64,000 nucleotides of DNA from Melieria omissa (lineage: Eukaryota > Arthropoda > Insecta > Diptera > Ulidiidae). Both the position numbers and the translations under genes were made by a program. This document shows, piece after piece, positions 25,394 through 38,002 of the stretch (the stretch's first letter is position 1; every line of letters begins with the position of its first letter). The DNA is taken from NCBI GenBank assembly GCA_963971225.1, contig OZ020269.1:98626405-98690404 (forward strand). The letters run 5' to 3'. Under the pieces are notes generated by a model. It was not told the origin of the DNA, did no database searches, and saw only the letters and a list, made by a program, of their open reading frames with translations.

Positions 25394-28130
25394 TACAAAA
25401 GAGAATACATAACTCGCCCACCTTTTCCAGTTAGTCTCAACAAGTGTTAATAGGTCAAAAGTGTTAAACATCAAAAGAATGAATCACTGGATCACACATC
25501 ACATTGGGTCTATGGTAAACACACTTATGTACTCGGCGTTCCTCCGTATGACAACAGAAGTCAAGTAAGTGGAATTTGATCTGATAAGAAGGACGGTGTG
25601 CTTCATTTCAACACTTTGATGCCTTTTTCTGGAGGAGAAGAGGTACTCAGGAGTACTAAGCCAACAAGTTTGATATAAGTTTAAGTTTATGACTTGATTT
25701 GACTTGAAAACCGAATTGGTTTTCCTCAAACATTCGATTAGGGTGATTCGATTTTTAAGGTCAATCCATACTGAGATATCACAAAGGGCCAACTACAACC
25801 TAAGTAAACAGATTTGACCTTTTATCATAAACCCAAATACTTATCTACCTTGTTGACATACACCTGCGTAGTTGTTTGTGTATTTTGGCATTACTAATTT
25901 GGTAACTAAATCATTGAATTACTAGTCAAAAGTTCATGAATTCATTTGTGACATCTCCTTAGAAAAAATATTCGCTCCTCTATGATGAAATATTCGTCCT
26001 TATGGCAAATATTAAGGGCCAAACTTTAGAAAGTCAAAATGAAATAGAAATCAATACAAAAGAAAATTAGATACACACATACTTACACATATACATACAT
26101 ATATCTGACACCTATACTCTCTTTAAACATATCTCATACATAAATTTCCCTTCATAAAAACATAGTCATTCATGATATTTCAATGCTTAAGGAAACCCCT
26201 GTCTTGATCCACTTGAATCCAAATGCATGGAATATTTTGTCCCCTTTTTCTTTACTTTTGCAGCCAGTTTTTATTTATGTTTTCCTCAAGGTACACAACA
26301 TCGTTTTTCTCCAAAATAATTTGCTAAATTACAATCTTGACTTAATTAATGGCATACTTTTAGGCTTTGTAAATTGGACCAAAACAGCGTGACGCCTTGA
26401 AAGCGGCATTTCATTTCACATTTCGGCCAGAGAGAAGGAGAGTGAAATTAAAAAAAATTAAATTCCGCGTACGGGCGCGTGAAACAGCTGCCAGCAACAA
26501 CAACGATAGTGTCCAAACAAACCACAATGCCAACAACAAATAAGCGTGCAAATTAAATACAAGAAATTAGCATAGAATCAAAGAGGTTTTGTCAGCGTGC
26601 ACCAGTTGGCGGAATCAAACGGACCGATGCGATGGTTGTATGGTTGAATGGTGAGTGCGGCGCGATGTCAGCCGAATGCCATAACCCATAACGGGCCGTG
26701 AAAATGAACCCTTAAACAGGCAAAGCCGGCAACTCAAAGCGGCCGAAAATGACAATTACTCGATGTGTTGGCGTTTTTGTGCTGCTGAATGCTTTGGTTA
26801 TTATTGTTGTTGTTGTTGTTGAAGGGCGTCATAATTAAAATGCATTAATTATACCGCAAAATTGTTGGGCCACATTGACGACGCACCTAACGTCAAATGA
26901 CAATGTCCCAGCGACAACGATGCCAAGAGGCGACCGCGACGTCTTCGCGTGTCCTTTCGATAGTCGAAGAAATGCAAATCAATTGGCAATGCCGAACGCT
27001 GCTTCAAGTCCAATTTTAACCCTTTATTACAGACACAAATGGACGCACGCAAAGCATAGCATAGAGTTAGGCGCGCGCGGGCGCTGCAAAAGCAAATTTG
27101 TGCTGATTAGCATAAAATTTCTGAAGGATTCCGAATAATGATGTTGGCAATATTTTGTCGCTTTGTCGATATATGAGTGGAACATTTCATCTTAAGAGAC
27201 ACAGCGAAGAACGAAACGAAGAAAGCGAAGCGACAAGAAGACAAGACGCTTGTCTGGTCGCGGCTCACAAAACGGATGAAGACAATTAATGATGTGGCTT
27301 ATTTGAATTTTCGCCGTTCGCCGTAGAGGGCTGAGGGGCGTTTGCAATACTTTTGACGTTTGTGCGCCAGTCCAGTCAGTTATTTCACATTATTTGTATT
27401 TGTTTTGGTGTTGTGCGCAAAAGGTTTGGCCAGCAAGTAAAATCACATTTGCATTGCAAATCGTTAGCGTTAACCCCTTTTATGCTTCGACCATTTGCAG
27501 CACATGGCAAATGTATTGTTGTTGTTATAATATTGGAAATATTTTTATTTTAATTATTTGCGTAAATAAGGTTGCTTTGATGAAGAAGGAAAAGAACCGT
27601 TTGCTAGAGAAATGCTTAAATGGGTAAATTCTAATTAAAATTGATTGACATTGAAAAATTAAAAATTAAAAATATCCTTTGTTAGCTGATTAAAATGTCA
27701 AAGAAAACAAGCTAAAATATAAATGTAAAATATAAAAATTAAAAACAGACTAAAATATAAACGTAAAATATAAAAATTAAAAATAAATAAATTGTAAAAA
27801 CTATAAAAAAAACCCAAAAAAAATTTAAATAAAAATTAAATTTATGAAATGTAAAAAAAGATATTAAAAAAAATAAAAAAAAAAAATAAATTAAATTGAA
27901 AAAAACGTTAACCAAAATCAAGCGTTGCCTAGAGAAAGCTTTTGCCGCAGGCCGTAACCAGCCGTAAAAATCAAATTAAATTCAAATTAAAATTATTATT
28001 CAAAAATTAAGATTAAAAATTAATTAAAATAAAAGGTAAGTAAACATAAAAATAAACATAAAAAAAATCGAAAATTTAAATATCAAAATACTCAAAAACA
28101 CAAAAAGTAGATACATAAGCTAAAATTTTG
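25394..28130. other. Intergenic DNA
   Basis: No gene is recognised. A moderately GC-rich stretch at 26400-27480 with CAACAAC/GTTGTTG runs may be conserved non-coding DNA. 27620-28130 is A-rich low-complexity sequence. Confidence 0.45.
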
Positions 28131-28134
28131 GGAC

Positions 28135-28685
28135 AAGGTCCAGAAAAGGCTGGGAATTTCGACAAATTGCTCCACAGCTGCTCAGAAGTTGCTTTTAGAG
28201 GGTTAAAATCTATGACTGACCCCCACTAGTTTTCTCTACTGAACATTTCTTTCAAATATATTTTTACCCTATCTCCAACCCTTGATGGAGCTCCCTTACA
28301 AAATTGTCGTTTTTATAAAATAGGCTCCCATTGCTCCCAGGTTACCCCCAGATGCATCAAATGTAGGACCCACACCCATTTATTTTCCTTTCCGAATAAT
28401 TCTTCCAAACATACCCACCAGCTATCTCCAAGTCTTAAGGGGGCTGTCATACAAAATTGGCACTTTTCTATGCAATTGGCTCCCCACTTGCAAATGTAGT
28501 TGTTCAGTAAGCGAGAAAACATCGTATCTCGGAAACTATTAAACCGATTTCAATGATTTATTCAGCGATCACCAACAATCTTGAATACAAAAAATACAAA
28601 ATTAAGTAAGGTTCAGAAATTCACCACCAGAGGGCGTCCCTCATACGATCGGATTGTCAACTTTTGGGTTTCTACAAAGCAAGTT
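28135..28685 (-). repeat. Dispersed repeat, copy 2 (uninterrupted)
   Basis: Reverse-complement match to 6985-7885 without the 370-bp interruption, so it represents the original state of the family (about 550 bp). It includes GCCCTCTGGTGGTGAATTT, AATAAATCATTGAAATC, GGGGAGCCAATTGCAT and GATTTTAACCCTCTAAAAGC. No long open frame and no clear terminal repeats. Confidence 0.8.
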
Positions 28686-28689
28686 CAAA

Positions 28690-29437
28690 ATGTATTGTTG
28701 AATTGTATGCTAATTTTTAATTTAATTTCATTTTTTTTATTATTTAGTTTTAATTTTTAATATTTTTTATTTATGCATTTTTCGTTTATTTCAAATTTGT
28801 TGTTTTTAGTTTTTTTTTATACCTATTTTGTTTTTATATTTTTTTACTTTAACTTGTTTCATTGCACGTTTTAATTAAAAGTCAAATATGCAATCAGAAT
28901 CTCGTCCTTCACTAGTTGCCTTGCAATTAACATTAATTTCTCATTTCGATTCGTTGCAAAGTTCCAGGAACGACCGGAGATCCCTAAATTTTATTAAAAC
29001 CTCAAACTATGAAAAAACTGCAGTCGGAATGCTGCTTATGCAGCGCGTTCGTCTTATTTACAAAATAAATCAATCAATTTGCATTTCTTGCATTGCTCGG
29101 CGTGGCCAGCAACGTTGCAGTTGGCATTATGCGGCTGTGGGGCTGTTGGTTGGCTGCTGTTCGCTGGTGGCTGTTGGTTGCTGCATCTTGAGCGCCACAT
29201 CAGCAAAACCAGCTAATTTGCATCCAAACGAAGCGTAAGCAGCAGCAATCAGCAAAATTGCCAACTGTCAAGCGCAGCACCAAACAAACTACACAACCAA
29301 CCAACCAACAGCAGCAACAGCAGCCACCGCTGCCGCCAGCAACAGTCAAAATGCAAGCGAAATCGATTTGGATTATTTCATTACACTATCGTCCAGGGCG
29401 CTTTGCTCCACGCCTGCGAACGAGCTGGCATTGATTC

Positions 29438-29469
<32 letters not shown>

Positions 29470-30270
29470 TTGGCATGCAATCATTTGGCCAACTGTCAGC
29501 TGCTTAAGCGCGCCGTCACCGCTCGCGCTCGCCTTCGTTAATGCTACAAAAACTCATTTGAATTTTAGTTTTCATTTAATTTAATTCAATTTAATTTAAT
29601 TCGCTTGCATTGCTGGCCCTTTCTTTCTTACTGTCTTTTTTTCTGCTGCTTCCGCTGCAGTTTTTTTAGTTCTCTTTTGGTGGTTTTTTTCTTAGCTGAT
29701 TTTTCATTAGTTTTTTCCTTATAAACGCCACATCGATAACGGCTGCTGGCAGCGCGACGAGTGCGCGTCATTCGGCGAATTGGCAAATGATTGTGGCAAC
29801 CAACAGCCACAACAACAACAACAACAAATTGAGAAGAAAAAACAAAATAAAAGCACACAAGAGGAAACTGCAAACATTGCCAGCTGCCATATGTCGGGGT
29901 AATAAGGATAAAACAACAAAAATTACAACAACAACAATAACAACAACAACAGTAGCAACAACCATAACACTAACAATAGCAATAACAACAATAACAACAG
30001 CGTCAGCTATGAATTGCCAGCAGCATTTTTCTCGCTTTTTGTCTGTGTTTTGCTTTGTTGTTGTTGTTGTTGGTAATTATGCGCTTTCGACAGTTGTTTT
30101 GACTGTTATGTAGACAGCAATGCACAAATCTGTCAACAGCATTAACAACGAAAATAACAACAACAATAACCATATCATATGTAAATGCCACACGTGATGT
30201 AGAGGAAGTGGATTTCTTGATAAGTGCGAGATGAACATTCAAATGTGTTGGGGTATTTAAGGAATATAAG
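28690..30270. other. Intergenic DNA with CAA/TTG repeats
   Basis: Contains (CAA)n at about 29441-29468 and 29810-30000 and (TTG)n near 30055-30070. Low-complexity frames (poly-Thr, poly-Val) are not genes. Confidence 0.5.
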
Positions 30271-30271
30271 T

Positions 30272-30490
30272 AACTTACTTACCGTCTTTACTGGCCATAA
30301 CAATCCGTTGTAGAGTTACGACCGGCCGCAATGTCGCTTTGCTAAGTCTGACCGGCTTTGCGGGAATATACCGAGTTCCGACGGGATGGTGAGTATAAAT
30401 TTGGTAGGTAGGTAGCAGCGACTGCGTGCTCTCTGAGCACATTCAAGTAGCACTATGTGCCGTATTGTTGTCGCCTCCTCGACTGGGTCT
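30272..30490 (-). mobile_element. LINE/SINE 3' end remnants
   Basis: Two pieces are read on the minus strand. 30272-30330 shares TTATGGCCAGT(A/T)AA with the end of the LINE scrap at 60.1 kb. 30398-30490 ends in TGCTACCTACCTACC after AATGTGCTC..GAGCA, resembling the 3' signature at 12.56 kb. Both are short and diverged. Confidence 0.35.
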
Positions 30491-30789
30491 TCCCAGCCTG
30501 CAACGCCTGCAGATATGCGATCTATTTTTTTTTAATAAAACTTTAACAATATTTGTGTCAATTGGTTTAAACATTTTTATAAACAAGTGAAATTTTTTTC
30601 GAATTATATTGTTGCTTAAAAAACTGTTACCTTGTTCACTTCTTTCGGATATTAATGTCAAAAATATTTTTCCATGGTATGCGTTACAAATTTGATTAAC
30701 ATTAATCGAACAAAGGCGGCTATATTAACAATTTAACAACCAATGGGGAAGACATATGCGTTGTCCAAATTTTACTGGCTTTACTATAT

Positions 30790-31225
30790 TGTAACGATGA
30801 GGCACTCTGTCGTTGTGCTATGCGTGAATGCTTTTTCAGGCATACTTTTAGGCATGCACCTTAGAGTACGGCCGGCGTGCTATAATTCCGATATGGCAAG
30901 GATGGCTCGCGATGGTAATGGGCTGTGCGAGAACGATCGAGAGATAGACCAATTGAGTGTGCGAGATCAATCGGCGCGATACAAGCAGACAAGTATAAAC
31001 GGCAGCCGGGTACTGTGCAGGGACAATTCTTATTTGAGCAAGCAAAGGTGGAACACGGAATTGTTCAATAAGACGCAACAAGTGTAAAGACAAGCAAACT
31101 GTAGATTTGTAAATAAAGTGATTGCTGCTTTTGGAATGCGTTTTGCAATGAGTAATTGAAGTGGTTTTATTTTCAAGCACAATCCAGAGAGACGAAAGCC
31201 TTATAGAGAACTCATTTTCGTAACA
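30790..31225 (+). mobile_element. Solo LTR, copy 1
   Basis: 436 bp starting TGTAACGATGAGGCACTCTG and ending TTTTCGTAACA, with the TG..CA ends typical of LTRs. It is flanked by ATAT on both sides (30786-30789 and 31226-31229). A TATA-like GTATAAAC lies at 30993-31000 and AATAAA at 31112-31117, the expected U3/R promoter and poly(A) signals. No internal retroviral-type region adjoins it, so it is a solo LTR left by recombination. It aligns over its full length with the minus-strand copy at 42988-43394. The 4-bp duplication favours a Ty3/gypsy-type element, but the family is not identified. Confidence 0.9.
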
Positions 31226-31229
31226 ATAT

Positions 31230-33425
31230 GATTTTCCATATCCTAAAGAAATCTAAAATTAATATGGCACCTTTTATTCCCTTGATTCTCAAAGGGTTAA
31301 GCAACTGTCCAGCGCTGTTTGCTAACCGTAAAACTGACTTACCTTGGCGCACGCCCAAAAGTATGCAACATTATGCGCCTGCAGTTGTGCGTATGATGCG
31401 CAATTTTAACGAAACATACATTATACATACGACAACAATAACAATGATAATAAAAAAATAATAATACAAAATAAAAACGCCAGCAACAAATATCGGCTAC
31501 TGCACTCATCAAACATTCATTTCGGCCATAACATGTGTAAGTGCCCGGCATCTACATTCATGTATGCGTGTACATATTTTAAGTATTTGTGTGTGGAGAG
31601 TTGAAAAAAAAAGTTGAATATTGCATACTTTTTGGCGTAACCGCATAAAACAATTTACATTTCCTTTCAACTGTCAGCGACCGAGAGCAAGCAACAAATG
31701 CCAACAGGCCGCCATGGGGTGCACGTGTGTGTGTGTTGTGCAATACAAAAACAACAACAAGAACAACAGTTGCAGCAAAAAATTGATATCACCGCCAAAT
31801 ACTTTTTGCGTTGCATTGTCAACGCGCGACACATGCAGTGCATGTAAAAAAAAAAACAAGTTGTAAAAAAAATGAGAAGATTTTTACCAAAATACGCACA
31901 CAAAAACAAAACCAAAAATGAAAAACGAAAAAATAAAAAAACCAAAAGTAAACGAATAACGCAAAAAGTGCTTTTGTGGCATCCACTTGTGGCATATGTA
32001 AAGGCGCGCACGCGATGAGTGCAGCAGCTGCGGACGCGCAGTGATGGGAGGAGTGGTGGGGAGGAGCACTTTATGCGGCCTTCAAGTGTGGTAGCGTGTT
32101 TGTGAATTGATAAAATAATTGCTTCGCATTTCCGGTGCCGCCAACATACAGTCGATTTGGGGCTTTACAACAACATAAACAAGAACAACATAGGCAACTC
32201 AAAGGCCAGAGAACGCGTATGGTGCTGACAACCTCGCACACGCTGACCGCACAGCGACAAAATGTGAGCATTGTGGTCGCGAGTGGACAAAAAACCGATG
32301 TGATGGCAAACATTTCCAGCATCAGCTAAGACAAATAGCCTAAAAGTATACTTGTGAGACGAGCAAACAGTGATTTTTTCAAAGTCTAAGGAAAGAAAAT
32401 GGTTCTCCGTCTGCTTTCTACTGTTGTATGCATTCTTCCGTTCCTTACGCAACTTTTATCTTGAGTCTAAGATTTTATCTTCTCTCTTCTCTTGCCATCC
32501 ATCACGTGGTGTCCACTGCTTCCACTGTTTTCATCGCTTCCACTTGGCCCTTCCTCATTACCCACTAACAACGTACAGCTTAACTCATGCACATGTTAGC
32601 ATACTTTTAGGTGCTTGAAAAATGAAATTTCCTGTTTCTCAGCGTCAACATTTCTACACATCATTGTGTGTGTTTGTTGTTATTGTTGTACACGTTTGTT
32701 GTTTAATTATTGCATAAAAAATGCCCTCGGGTAATTTGTCTTCATTAGGGGCCTACTTGTAGCTATTTGCGCGTGAAGTGTCCTCCTTTATTTTTTCTGT
32801 AGTAGCTTCGCTCGTTGCTTCAACGCGTGTTGTGTGTCCATGTGAGAATGTGTGTGTGATTGTTGTAGCATACTTTTGCGCGCTCGTAATATGACGTTTG
32901 TTATTGTTTGGCTTGTTGCCGTCGCTACTCAGGACAGGAAATACACTTGTGCTTGAGCCGTTTCCTACTAATTAAGCCCATAAGTAGGCAACATGTTTCC
33001 TTTTTTAGCTCGTCTCGTTCTTTGTTGTTCATAGAGCAGGTAAACAAGCAGCAATTTGCAGTTTGTGACTGCAACAATAGTTTTGCTGCAATGCAAATAA
33101 GCGTGTGAATACATATGAGTGTGTGTGTGTGTGTGTGATGAGTGACAATAGCCTAAAAGTATGCTGCTTTTGTTTGCCAATGGGGGAAAAGTACAAATTG
33201 TGCACGTAATAAAGACGCTTTTGGAATGTAACTGTGTGAAGGAATATACAATATTTTCTGTCGTTTTCTTGGTCCTGGTGTGAGTGGAAAAAAGTATTTG
33301 AGAATTAAAAACAAAAACTGTGCAGGTATTAGTTCTAAAACTTAAAATATTAAGTACTTAAAATATTCAACCATTACTTCGAATTATGTGTGGCTAATTG
33401 ATGTACAGTTACTTTTGAACTCACT
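31230..33425. other. Intergenic DNA
   Basis: No gene is supported. It contains several occurrences of the GCATACTTTTAGG-type motif (32338 minus, 32599, 32868 variant, 33151 minus), a GT run at 33119-33137 and A-rich stretches near 31850-31970. Confidence 0.45.
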
Positions 33426-33427
33426 GA

Positions 33428-33690
33428 AGCGAGTCGCCGTAGCTCAGCTGGCTAGTGCGAATCCAGGTTCAATACTCCGTTGCGTTAACACCGAAAAAAA
33501 AAGAAAAAACAACAATTTTTCTTTCGGCGACTGTCCTCTCAGCAGGAAATGGCAAACCTCTGAGAGTAAAATTGCCAATGAAAAAGCTCCCAACTCACCG
33601 TTCTGTTGGTCCCTTCCAACTCTGTACGAATTCACACACACAACATGGGTGGTCATAATCGGGCTGTCGTGCCAGTCAAGAAGAAGAGGA
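33428..33690 (+). mobile_element. tRNA-derived SINE (family B)
   Basis: Begins with a tRNA-like GCCGTAGCTCAGCTGG, whose A box is TAGCTCAGCTGG at 33440-33451. GGTTCAATACTCC at 33466-33478 is a degraded B box, unusually close to the A box, so part of the head is deleted. The body has GGAAATGGCAAACCTCTGAG, which resembles the GGCAATGGCAAAACCTCCAAG block of SINE family A. It ends in AAGAAGAGGAAGCG. The 5' and 3' limits are approximate. Confidence 0.65.
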
Positions 33691-33714
33691 AGCGAAAATG
33701 TAATTTAATTGTTT

Positions 33715-34275
33715 TCAAATTGCTTACTTATTTACTAACTCACTTAAGGACTTACGTACTCACTGAATGACTTACTTAATGACTGACTTACTTCCTACTT
33801 AACGACTTAATTATTCACTGACTGACTTTCTTAGTGGCTGACTTAGTTTCTTACTTACTTACTTATCTTCTCAGTTACTTGCTTACTTACTTACTTACCT
33901 ACCTCACCACTTCAATTTTCATCACTTTTTTACTTAATTCCTTATTTAATGATTTAGTTACTTACTTTCTCACTAAATTACGTACTTACGTACTCACTTA
34001 CCTTCTCACTTACTTACTTACTTACTTCTTTTACTAACCATCTCACTAACTTACTTACTTACGTACTCATTTACTTACTTACTTACCTTCTCAATTACTT
34101 ACTTACTTCTTTACCTACGTACTCACTCACTTTTTTATTTACTTACTTATTAATGATTTAGTTACCTTCACACTAACTTACTTACTTAAGTACTGACTAA
34201 CTTACTTTCTCACTAACTTACTTACTGACGTACTCACTTACTTACTTACCTACGTACACACTTACTTACTTACTT
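33715..34275. repeat. (ACTT)n degenerate tetranucleotide region
   Basis: About 560 bp of ACTTACTTACTC, ACTTACCTAC and similar tetramers. Open frames across it (Tyr-Leu-Leu-Thr repeats) are artefacts. SINE family A has inserted immediately after it, and the repeat resumes briefly near 34654-34680. Confidence 0.9.
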
Positions 34276-34280
34276 ATTTG

Positions 34281-34652
34281 CCGGCGTCGATAGCCCAGTG
34301 GGTATTCCGGTGGCTTTCATGCCAGAAACCCTATGTTTGAGTTCTAGTTTGGACTGGTGAAACACTCTTCTACTTTTATCGCTATCAACATGAAGCAGAT
34401 GAGAATTATAAGTATCGCAGCAATGCGATTTGGCGGGCAATGGCAAAACCTCCAAGTGCAAGAAAAACTGTACGAACTTCTGTTCGAACTCGGCATTAAA
34501 CTGTAGAGTCCCTACCGCCCTCCACCTCCCGTTTGAAATATGTGTTGTAATACATGTTGGACAGTGTTGCATACACATTTCAAACGGGTGGAATATGTGG
34601 TTCCATAAAGAGGCCTAGGGATGTCTCAGACAGAGGCAGCCACTACGACCTA
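34281..34652 (+). mobile_element. tRNA-derived SINE (family A), diverged copy
   Basis: Starts GCCGGCGTCGATAGCCCAGT, with an A box like the 61.57-kb copy. It then has a degraded B box (GAGTTCTAG), CTTCTACTTTTATCGCTATC, GGCAATGGCAAAACCTCCAA, a TTAAACTGTAG block and GAGGCAGCCACTACGACCTA at its 3' end. It is nearly full length (about 370 bp). Flanking ACTTAC/CTACTTACT repeat sequence shows it landed in the tetranucleotide tract. Confidence 0.9.
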
Positions 34653-34999
34653 CCTACTTTCTACTTACTCACTTACTTGCTGGGTTTCCCATCAATCTCT
34701 TTCCAAGGCAAACCAAATCGATCATTGGTTGAAGCTTCTAATGCTTAACTTCCTCGGAAAAAACCAATTATTAAGCCAAACTCGAAAAGTGAAGAATGCG
34801 TTTTAGGAGCAATGGGCATCAGCTTAAAGTGTCCATAAACGATCCCATTACTGAAGTACTTCTTTGAGAAAGCACTACGGACGGTCTACTGGATCTGCCA
34901 CTATGCAATCTGATTGTACATATGTGCGTATAGTGGGACTTCAATCTCTGCACTGGACTGTTACAATGTTCCATCTAAAATGCTGCCCGTCCCTCCGGA
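34653..34999. other. Intergenic DNA
   Basis: A short remainder of the tetranucleotide repeat followed by unassigned sequence, possibly more decayed LINE. Confidence 0.4.
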
Positions 35000-35105
35000 C
35001 TGAGCACAACATCAAACTCTATTGGTTGCCTGGTCACTAAGGCACATTGGGCAACGAGAAAGCATATGAACTGATTCGAATGAGGTCGAAGCTAGCTGAC
35101 GTATA
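35000..35105 (+). pseudogene. LINE RNase H fragment
   Basis: Translates as EHNIKLYWLPGH, stop, GTLGNEKAYELIRMRSKLAD. The WLPGH..G..GNE.A signature is the C-terminal end of the RNase H domain found in some non-LTR retrotransposons. There is an in-frame stop at 35038-35040. Upstream and downstream parts are too decayed to align. Confidence 0.65.
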
Positions 35106-35632
35106 CAGGGCAACAGTACATCTACTTGCCGCCTTCAATTTTACTTCAATCTCTATCAGTGTTGCCACTTGAAAACTTTTTTTCCGACCAAACTTCCGAC
35201 CAAATCCGACCTCAACCGACCAATTAAAAAAATTGTGTTATCTTTAAAGTCATTGTTAAATTAAAAATTTATTTTTTAATACTTTTAATACTTTATTTTT
35301 TAAGGAAATGGACATTGTGGCACTGAAGGATATTCGAATCTCAGGAATGATTTCAACTATTACCGAACACTGGATAGAAGTGAGCTTGCCACATTCCCTT
35401 TGGACATCACTATGGGCCTGAGAGTCTCAAAGTTTATGTATTGGGCAAACAGCTGTCTTACCTCATTTGGCTTAAGGATTCACTGCCAAGAAACAGTGTT
35501 AAACAATGCGACTAGCGAATTTGTAGGGCTTCTGAATAGAGACCAGGTTCGGTATTCAGTGACAGCTATTGTGTGATGCATATCTAAGACGGGAGTAATC
35601 TCTCTCACCGCGGGTCGATGAATTGATGATGC
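35106..35632. other. Intergenic DNA, probably decayed LINE 3' region
   Basis: Follows the RNase H scrap. It has weakly coding-like stretches but no motif that I can name with confidence. Confidence 0.35.
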
Positions 35633-36103
35633 GACTTCAACGATAAACCGTCAACTGTAAAATCAAATGCTGTATGTGCTACTAAACTCAGTGCAACATA
35701 CGATATTCATTTTCTAAGGCGACGAAGCATATTCGATGTGCTATGATGCAACTCCAACGATAAACCCTCGGCTGAGAAATCAAATGTCGTATGTGCTACT
35801 AAACTCAGTGCAACATAGGACAATTATTTTCTAAGGCGACGAATCATATTCGATGTGCTATGTTTTTTTCAACTTTAACGATAAACCATAAACTGAGAAA
35901 TCAAATGTCGTATGTGCTACTAAACTCAGTGCAACATACGACATTCATTTTCTAAGGCAACGAAGCGTATTCGATGTGCTATGGTTTTTCAACTTTAACG
36001 ATAAACCATAAACTGAGAAATCAAATGTCGTATGTGCTACCAAACTCAGTGCAACATAGGACAATTATTTTCTAAGGCGACGAAGCATATTCGATGTGCT
36101 ATA
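35633..36103. repeat. Four-copy ~120-bp tandem repeat with internal hairpin
   Basis: The phrase CGATAAAC begins at 35641, 35758, 35879 and 35999, giving periods of 117, 121 and 120 bp. Each unit has AATGTCGTATGTGCTAC, ACTCAGTGCAACATACGACA, then TTTTCTAAGGCGACGAAGCA and ATTCGATGTGCTAT. In unit 3 AATGTCGTATGT and ACATACGACATT are exact inverted repeats that can form a 12-bp stem. Units 2 and 4 carry the same GG..CAATTATT variant on the 3' arm, which suggests expansion of a two-unit block. A related single unit occurs near 45.24 kb. Confidence 0.9.
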
Positions 36104-38002
36104 TGAGACAGTGGAAGACTATTTAAGGGGATAATGCTCCTCTAAAATGGAAGGATAAAGATGCTCTGACAGCACTCGAGGCTTACAGAAGACGACACTG
36201 CATGGAGCTGCCTGGAGCGGGAGAAATTTTGGCTAAATGAAATCTGAAGTACGCATAGTTAAAATTTCTGGAAAGAGTTGTTAAAGTCGGCTGTAACTCG
36301 ATAACCACTTGTCATGGCCACATATGTATTTAGGTACTCGTACCTATGGAATGAGTTCAGAATTCCCACTTTTACTTCCAGTGTTTTGTATACAAAAGAA
36401 TTTACATCAAATTTGTAAGTGACGCTACATTGTACTCGACGCCACTGTACCTAAGTCCGTTTATTGAGTGAGTAGGCGTGAAGGTGCATTGAGTTGAAGG
36501 CAAAAGACACAGTGGGCATTTGACACACGCACTCACACAAACGCACATAGGTACACTTAGCATACGCGCACACACACACACACTGAACAATTAAGTTCTT
36601 GGCTCTTGGGCAAATTTTGTATGCAGTTGTCATTCAACTAATTTGCATATAACATAAGCAGACATGCACGCATACAGACGCATCGGCATGTGTATATAAT
36701 AAAGTGAACTACACGCATGTCTGTATGTATGTGCACACACACACGCATACAATTAAAATTCTAATCCAAACAAATGCCTGCCACCTAAGACCCTCCAAGA
36801 AGCCAAGACATTGCTTGATGCATATCTACGAACACAGACACAAACGCACGCAAATTTAGCCTTACTAACGAAATTGCGCGCTTGTGTGTGTGTGTGTGTC
36901 TGTGTGTTTTGTCGTGTGAGCGCAGTTGGCAACATTTAATGTAAATTTACGGCCAACATCCGGGCGAGCTGGGGATTTCCTTGCTGCATTTTTGGCAACC
37001 AGCGCCAAGTGCGGGCAATGCAATTGTGTGAGTGTGTGAGTGTGTGTGTGTGTGCTTGGCAAGGATATGCAGGCATGCATGCAATCGGATGTGCATATAT
37101 GCATATATATATATTTGTATCTAGATGTTTGCTGTGGTTATTGTTGTTGTTGCATTAGTGCATGCTTGCACTTTGTGGCCGACAATATGTCGAAAAGCAA
37201 CTCTCCGGCGACATAATCCAATTGAGAGAAAATGCATTGCAGAAATTTGTAATGACGCATGAAAAGGAAGCAAGTGACGCAGGGAACGTTCTGGTGAGTG
37301 AAACAAGAAGAAGAAGAAACAATGCAGATGAAAGCTGCATCGGTAAGATGATAAATAACTAGTCGAAGGTTGCAGAAGGCAAAAGAGAGGGAAGTAGTAT
37401 GAATGGAAGGAAGCAAAAGGTGTGCTTAGAGTATGAAGAAGGAAGCTAAAGAATTTCGTTAGGATGTCAGGAGAAAGAGAAGAAGAACAACGTGTGAACA
37501 AGAGGAAGAAAATACTTAGGCATGAGGACACAAAATGCATAGCGAAGAAGGAAAAACTAGAAATTAAAGTGAACAAGTTGAAGAAAATCTCCAGGCACGA
37601 ATACACGTAAAGCGTAGTGAACAAGGGAACAGAAGAATGTAAATATGAAAATATAATATGAGAAGTTGGGAAATTAAGAATTTGTGTGACTATAAAAAGT
37701 AGATATAAGAAGTCATAGAAGGTAACGTGGCAAGCAAGCGGTATCGAATTATTTAGTGCTTCAAACGATATGAAATCTAACTTGAAAACTTCAAGATGAG
37801 TAGTGAAAAAAATTCATGAATATTTTTTTGAGATTATAAAACTAAGGAAACATTATGTATATTTGTGTATCAAGCAAAGATACTTCTTTGAATGCATACA
37901 CTGAATCAGCTACTAGAGAGTAAGTCTTCGGAAAAAGTATTCTGATAGCACAGGAGAATCGAGCAATGATCAAAAGTGTGCAGCAAAGGATCCACATATA
38001 CA
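36104..38002. other. Intergenic DNA
   Basis: No gene is supported. Contains CA/GT microsatellites (36530-36585, 36735-36750, 36885-36905, 37027-37055) and a purine-rich stretch at 37260-37720. Confidence 0.5.
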
